Notes under the pieces: model-generated
What the model was told of the DNA's origin: nothing
Databases searched by the model: none
What the model saw: only the letters and a program-made list of their open reading frames with translations
Shown here: positions 60,501 to 64,000 of the stretch, piece after piece
How the letters are laid out: the number at the start of each line of letters is the position of its first letter
How positions within the stretch are numbered: the stretch's first letter is position 1
Position numbers and translations under genes: made by a program
DNA from: Mesaphorura yosii
Lineage: Eukaryota > Arthropoda > Collembola > Poduromorpha > Tullbergiidae
Length of the DNA: 64,000 nt
Assembly (NCBI GenBank): GCA_009869945.1
Contig: WIXG01000334.1
Span: forward strand, 1 to 64,000
Direction: 5' to 3'

Positions 60501-63500
60501 GATCCACCGAAGAACAGATACAAGAACAAGGAGACTGTGTAAATTGTGTATTACAACATTGACAAGACAAGTTAAAGGACAAGAAAATCAATTCTATCGT
60601 TAATTGAGAATTCAGTTTTACGTGATTTATGCCAATGCGCACTCTGAACTCTGAAGTCATTTCAACTTTTGTGAATTCTACAAATAATGAAAAGAGTAGT
60701 TGCAGTTGACGTTTCAAGATTAAGGGTTTTGAGTGGAGAATCCGTGTTTTTGTTGTGAACGAATTTGTCATCCTAACTGCTGCGAATCCGGTGAAAACTG
60801 ACCTCAAGAAGCTCAAGCAGTAAGTGGGCCGGATTCGAAATTCTCGCATTATTTCCCCTAATGCCTGCATTTAAGTTCATGGCACGACACCCTCTTCTTC
60901 GAAACTTGACTTTAATTGCATGTATTGTTTGTTAAATTGCTGAAATCGCAAATATTTGATTACCAAAATATTCTTAGATGCTTGGTATGGCATTAATGAC
61001 ATGCAATTGATATGAAACCCTTCAAGCGGAGGAAAGGCAAGGACTGTCTAGACCAGAAATGGAAGCAGAATCAGGCAGGCGCGCACATCGTGATCTGCTT
61101 TCTGCAAGACGTTTTCTACTCAAGTTAATTATACCCTGAATCCGCGTCCTGTCCGTGCCCGGCGTTGTAAAGGTCAAAGGAAACGGCTCACTGGCAGACA
61201 GGAGGCAAGACTAAACTGCCTAGAGCATATTACTCCCACACTTGGACCTTGGATCAGGATCCTGAGTCTATTCTCTTCTGCAAGACCAACAACATAAATC
61301 CTCCTGCTTTCACATTGACATTGCTCTGTCATTGGAATTTTCGCAAGTCTCTGCTGTGTTTGTATGAACTTAACGGAACTGCTCGAGCAGAAGCACCAGC
61401 AGCAGCAATAAGGCGAATTGTGTTGCGGCTGTGTTCATGAGTCATAAATCTTGTCTCGCCATTCACAGCACACAGAAAACGTACTTACACCGACACCAGC
61501 CACATTATTGCCATTATAGTCATTATGCGGTCGAAGTTCGTCATCAAAAAAAGTTGTTGAAGTCCAGGGTTCGGTCGTCGGTATTGAATTTTCCATGCTT
61601 TCACGCCCATGCGGGAATCATGACTATAATTAAGGGCGAATACATTACATTCATGACTCAAGATTCACAGAAATAAAGCGCTATTGCGAATTCTTTCAGA
61701 AATAGACTCAGTTTTGGTATTGTGTCAGTGCACAATTATTCACAGGTTGTGGGCGTTCAGCAAAAATTGTGCTAGTTTAATTAAGGCTCAGTAATTCATA
61801 ATTGCAGCTATCAAATATTTTTCTCTCGCATTAGTCCAGTTACATCTTGGGTGCAGTGTTTTGCTATGTTTCTCTTCAATAATTCCAGTTGCGAAGCGTG
61901 TCATCGTCATTTTGCCATTCGGCATTCATTCTGGCTCGCTAGTCTCGTCGCATCATCGTCGTAAAAATATTATATGTTTACATAATTGCAGCAGCAGCGC
62001 ACAACGGCAATAATAATTAGGACACATTACGTATGTATTTAGGTGCGAATACAAGTGTGTAGTATGTTGTTCCATGACTATGATTATGATTATGACTGGA
62101 GTGTGATGCTTGTTTGCAGTGGCAGAAGTACATCGTCAGGCTTGGCTTGACTCAGTTCTTACCAGGAATGGCTTTGGCTTTGGGAAAACAAAGTGCAGTT
62201 CCAAAACTATTGTTTTAAAGGATACCGTTGAAAGAGTTGAAGTTGAGTTGCGACGTTGCGAGTAGCGCTTTGCCAAATTCGATTATCGTATCGTGCTGGA
62301 AGTGGAATGCTGATGCTTCGGCGTTCGAATGTACTCGATTTTGCTGCCTGTGCCTGTCGCAGGTTTCTAGGTGTGCTCTAGACAGCCGAGTTAACTGGAG
62401 CTTCGACTTGAGCGAGCTTCTATGAAGCTCCGTGCTGCTGGTTTGGCTCAGCACATAAGAGCAACTTTCTCTTGCGCTGCGCTTTCATTCGAGTGTTCAC
62501 TCCCACAAGAGCCACGACAACGTGCATCGTCGTCGTGCTCCGTTTCGGTCTCGGGTCTCCGGCATTTACCGTTTGTTGTTTTGGTGAGCAAAGAACCTGA
62601 ACCTAGAATTAGATCACCGTCTCAATCTTGGAGTGTTCCATTCTCCCCAAATTACTTCCGTAAACTCTCCGCGCAACATTGCGTTTACTTTTGGCTCTCT
62701 AGAAACGCACCTGGTCCTCTGCTGCTCTGTACTTGAAAGAACCTCAAATAAAGTGCTCAACTCCAAATTGGGGTTATTAAACAGAAGAACCAGTAGTCGG
62801 CAAAACACTGCTCTGCAACAGTGGGCGGAGGATTTTAAAGTGGATTTGTGATAACCGGAATTAGACATAACTTTGAACTCAAGCGTAGCAGAGTGCTTAA
62901 CTGATTATCCGAAACGAAAACCAGCAACACATGGAAGCACCTGAGACTCCTGTCCATGGAAGGTTCTATTTCTACGAAACCAGTAGCGACGTTCAGTTCA
63001 ACGAAAAATGGGAACTTTGTCAACATTCTCACCGGTATGTAACCTTTTCTTGTTCTCATCCGTCCGAGTTTCTTCTCGTACACGCTTGAGAAACTTGCAT
63101 GTGACAGTTTAGTCTCTACTATCTACTTACTTATAAGTCAATTATTCATGTCATCGTTACACTTTCATATCATGGTTCGGTTCGGTCTTGGAAAGGGTTA
63201 CGGAAATATATTGGCTTCGGTCTAGATCTAAAAAGCGGATAAGCCTGTCTCCAGTTCGGCTCTAGTATGTAACGAAATAATCATATTTGGAACTGCAGCT
63301 ATCTTTGCATGGTGCTCGTTGTCTATTGACCATTAGCCAACCAATTTGTAACAATTCCTAAAAATTCGTAACGAGCACTAAATAATTCAAACACACATGA
63401 ACATCGTCTACAAAGGCCGAGAACCTGTGCCGGGCAGGCCAGTCGCAGGCACAATTTGGGCCAAACTCAGTTAACTCAGACATGACCTGTGGAAGCAGGA

Positions 63501-64000
63501 AAGATAACTCTAACTCTTGGCTTCGCCGGAGTACGAAGAAAGCAGGCGTACAGCACGAAAGCATGCTTTTATTATTAATGAAACGATAAGTAGCTCAAAG
63601 AATGAATATAAAACACTGTCGCCACTTTGTATTTTGTATCTGACATACTTTCTTACACTTGCACCGCTTGGGAAGCTTTTGTGCTTCCAAGTAAAGTAAG
63701 CAGACAGCGAGGACTGGATAAAGCGTTGAGCGTAAGATCAGCACTGAGCACTGCTTGTTTCTTGACGTCAAGAATAGCGCCCAAACGAAAACTCAAAGCT
63801 CGCCGAAAGTTTTGAAATTCTTACATGTAAATCATCCCATCTTTATTCTTGGCGCTGGCATTATCACGGCTCATGAAACTGCAAAACCTGAAATCTGGTT
63901 GTGACACGAAGTGGGCTTAAATGGCCAGATAATTCCTGGAATTCAATTCTCGTATTGGTCGCCTGAGGCCTGAAGCAGTTTATAAAGGTCACAACTCATC
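51552..64000. other. 12.4 kb with no supported gene
   Basis: The left part is the upstream region of the large membrane protein. The remainder holds only short open frames on both strands, without recognisable domains or matching splice sites. The best of these are a minus-strand frame at 52410-52213 with protein-like composition and a plus-strand frame at 52358-52588; neither is convincing and they overlap. Short simple repeats occur, such as CGGT units near 60225. This could be regulatory DNA or the long intron or upstream region of a gene beyond the window. Confidence 0.45.

Noticed and set aside
62422-62736. 104-codon plus-strand frame near the right end
   Set aside because: No recognisable domain, overlapping frames on the opposite strand, and no splice partner.

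Overview
This is a nuclear genomic window from an animal, almost certainly an arthropod. Coding exons are split by short GT-AG introns (mostly 50-100 bp). The genes include CLIP-domain serine proteases, an apterous-type LIM-homeobox gene, an arthropod-style haem peroxidase and a Dlish/vamana-type three-SH3 adaptor, all expected in arthropods. The species cannot be told from the sequence; a pancrustacean is likely but not proven. I rebuilt nine multi-exon genes and one single-exon gene by hand, and every splice phase closes. There is also one intron-containing tRNA gene. I saw no transposon, viral relic or CRISPR array.

Layout: a plus-strand CLIP protease (1214-6099) whose 3.35 kb third intron holds a complete second CLIP protease on the minus strand (4839-2278); an AN1/UIM zinc-finger protein of the AIRAPL/ZFAND2 type (minus, 7668-6539); tRNA-Leu(CAA) (minus, 8537-8417); a secreted haem peroxidase with a probable His/Tyr-rich last exon (plus, 9388-14014); a gene-poor 8.9 kb stretch leading into the apterous/Lhx2/9 homolog (plus, 22975-30992); a 5.4 kb gap; the three-SH3 adaptor (minus, 38108-36385); Fgop2/SIKE (minus, 39879-39310), divergent from HSD17B10 (plus, 40588-41569); ariadne-1 (minus, 45115-42887); a large unrecognised type II membrane protein of 1309 residues (minus, 51551-47111); and a final 12 kb with no gene I can support.

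The genes do not form one pathway. Local pairings are suggestive: the two interleaved proteases have complementary properties (one trypsin-like, the other with an elastase-like S1 pocket), and the peroxidase probably carries a tail rich in the tyrosines such enzymes cross-link. Fgop2 and HSD17B10 start 0.7 kb apart in opposite directions. The long empty flanks of apterous are typical of a developmental regulator with remote control elements. The items most worth pursuing are the protease-within-a-protease locus, the orphan 1309-residue membrane protein, the peroxidase tail exon and the double hairpin of the tRNA intron.
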